DNA from: an uncultured Kiloniellales bacterium
Lineage (GTDB): Bacteria; Pseudomonadota; Alphaproteobacteria; Kiloniellales; JAKSDN01
Direction of reading: 5' to 3'
Assembly (NCBI GenBank): GCA_937974415.1
Contig: CALJXB010000069.1
Location: 1-13,178, forward strand
DNA: 13,178 nt
The notes beneath the pieces were generated by a model. The model had not been told where the DNA came from. It was given only the letters and a program-made list of their open reading frames with translations, and did no database searches. A program made the translations under genes and the position numbers. This document shows, in pieces, positions 12,801-13,178 of the stretch. Within the stretch, counting starts at the first letter, position 1. The number at the start of each line of letters is the position of its first letter.

Positions 12801-13178
12801 ATGGCGAAGGCGAAGCAGGCAGACTACAGCGCGGGCGATTTCGTGGTCTATCCGACCCACGGCGTCGGCAAGGTTTTGGGCGTCGAGATGCAGGAAATCT
12901 CGGGCATCAGCCTGGAGCTCATCATCATCAAGTTCGACAAGGATCGCATGACCCTCAGGGTGCCCGTCGAAAAGGCCCAGAACTCGGGCTTGCGCAAGCT
13001 CTCCACCCGCAAGGTCATGGACACCGCGCTCACCACTCTCAAGGGCCGCAGCCGGGCCAAGCGTACCATGTGGAGCCGGCGCGCCCAGGAATACGAGGCC
13101 AAGATCAACTCCGGCGATCCGGTGTCGATCGCCGAGGTGGTGCGCGATCTGCATCGCGGCGACGACCAGCCCGATCAG
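12801..13178 (+). CDS. carD: CarD/CdnL family transcription regulator, 3' end missing
   Basis: The first 126 codons are present and the frame is open to the window edge. The N-terminal RNA-polymerase-interacting domain is recognisable (DFVVYPTHGVGKVLGVE ... LELIIIKFDKDRMTLRVP, about residues 13-60), as in the TRCF/CarD family. The helical C-terminal domain begins with MWSRRAQEYEAKINSGDP and SIAEVVRDLHR, the usual CdnL motifs. These proteins bind the RNA polymerase beta subunit and stabilise open complexes at rRNA and growth-related promoters. AAGGACAAGAG precedes the ATG. About 40-50 C-terminal residues are expected beyond the edge. The symbol cdnL is an equally valid name. Confidence 0.92.
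   Translation, partial: MAKAKQADYSAGDFVVYPTHGVGKVLGVEMQEISGISLELIIIKFDKDRMTLRVPVEKAQNSGLRKLSTRKVMDTALTTLKGRSRAKRTMWSRRAQEYEAKINSGDPVSIAEVVRDLHRGDDQPDQ

Noticed and set aside
1..13178. A CRISPR array, defence island, prophage, biosynthetic cluster or other new multi-gene system
   Set aside because: No regularly spaced repeats, transposase, integrase, nuclease, toxin-antitoxin or synthase gene was seen. The recognised genes are conserved housekeeping functions.

Overview
The window is GC-rich chromosomal DNA that reads as an alphaproteobacterium. Rhodospirillales or a related order seems likely. The basis is a complete ccmA-ccmB-ccmC-ccmD-ccmE run leading into ccmF, and a helicase / S4 protein / seven-iron ferredoxin (fdxA) / CarD order that I recall from many alphaproteobacteria. 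The taxonomic call is inference. Nearly all the coding content is housekeeping, with no mobile element, CRISPR array, tRNA or rRNA recognised.

Layout. Positions 1-3144, minus strand: the cytochrome c maturation operon, transcribed right to left as ccmA, ccmB, ccmC, ccmD, ccmE and the start of ccmF (cut by the window edge). Several junctions overlap (ATGA, GTGA). The exception is a 154-bp ccmB-ccmC gap holding two different period-13 tandem duplications. Positions 3145-4707: a mostly non-coding, accessory-looking stretch. It holds a possible 42-codon plus-strand ORF ending in a strong hairpin, a candidate minus-strand small RNA with near-consensus promoter and terminator, a 36-residue single-span membrane protein gene with its own promoter and terminator, and two AT-rich islands. 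Positions 4708-5475: an exported DUF1223 thioredoxin-like protein. It converges on htpG (5496-7439, minus). Positions 7582-11403, plus: a protein-L-isoaspartate methyltransferase, a Suv3-like helicase and an S4-domain Hsp15-like protein. The last two overlap by ATGA. Positions 11501-12371: a TerB-like protein and fdxA. After a 429-bp intergenic region with a candidate promoter and a 14-bp perfect palindrome, a CarD-family regulator begins at 12801 and runs off the right edge.

How the genes work together. CcmA/B/C/D load heme onto the periplasmic chaperone CcmE, and CcmF takes part in transferring it to apocytochromes c. HtpG (chaperone), Pcm (repair of damaged aspartyl residues) and the Hsp15-like S4 protein (rescue of stalled 50S subunits in E. 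coli) form a loose protein and ribosome quality-control neighbourhood. The helicase and S4 protein are probably translationally coupled. No convincing new multi-gene system is visible. The most novel-looking material is the small-RNA candidate and the micro membrane protein in 3850-4460.
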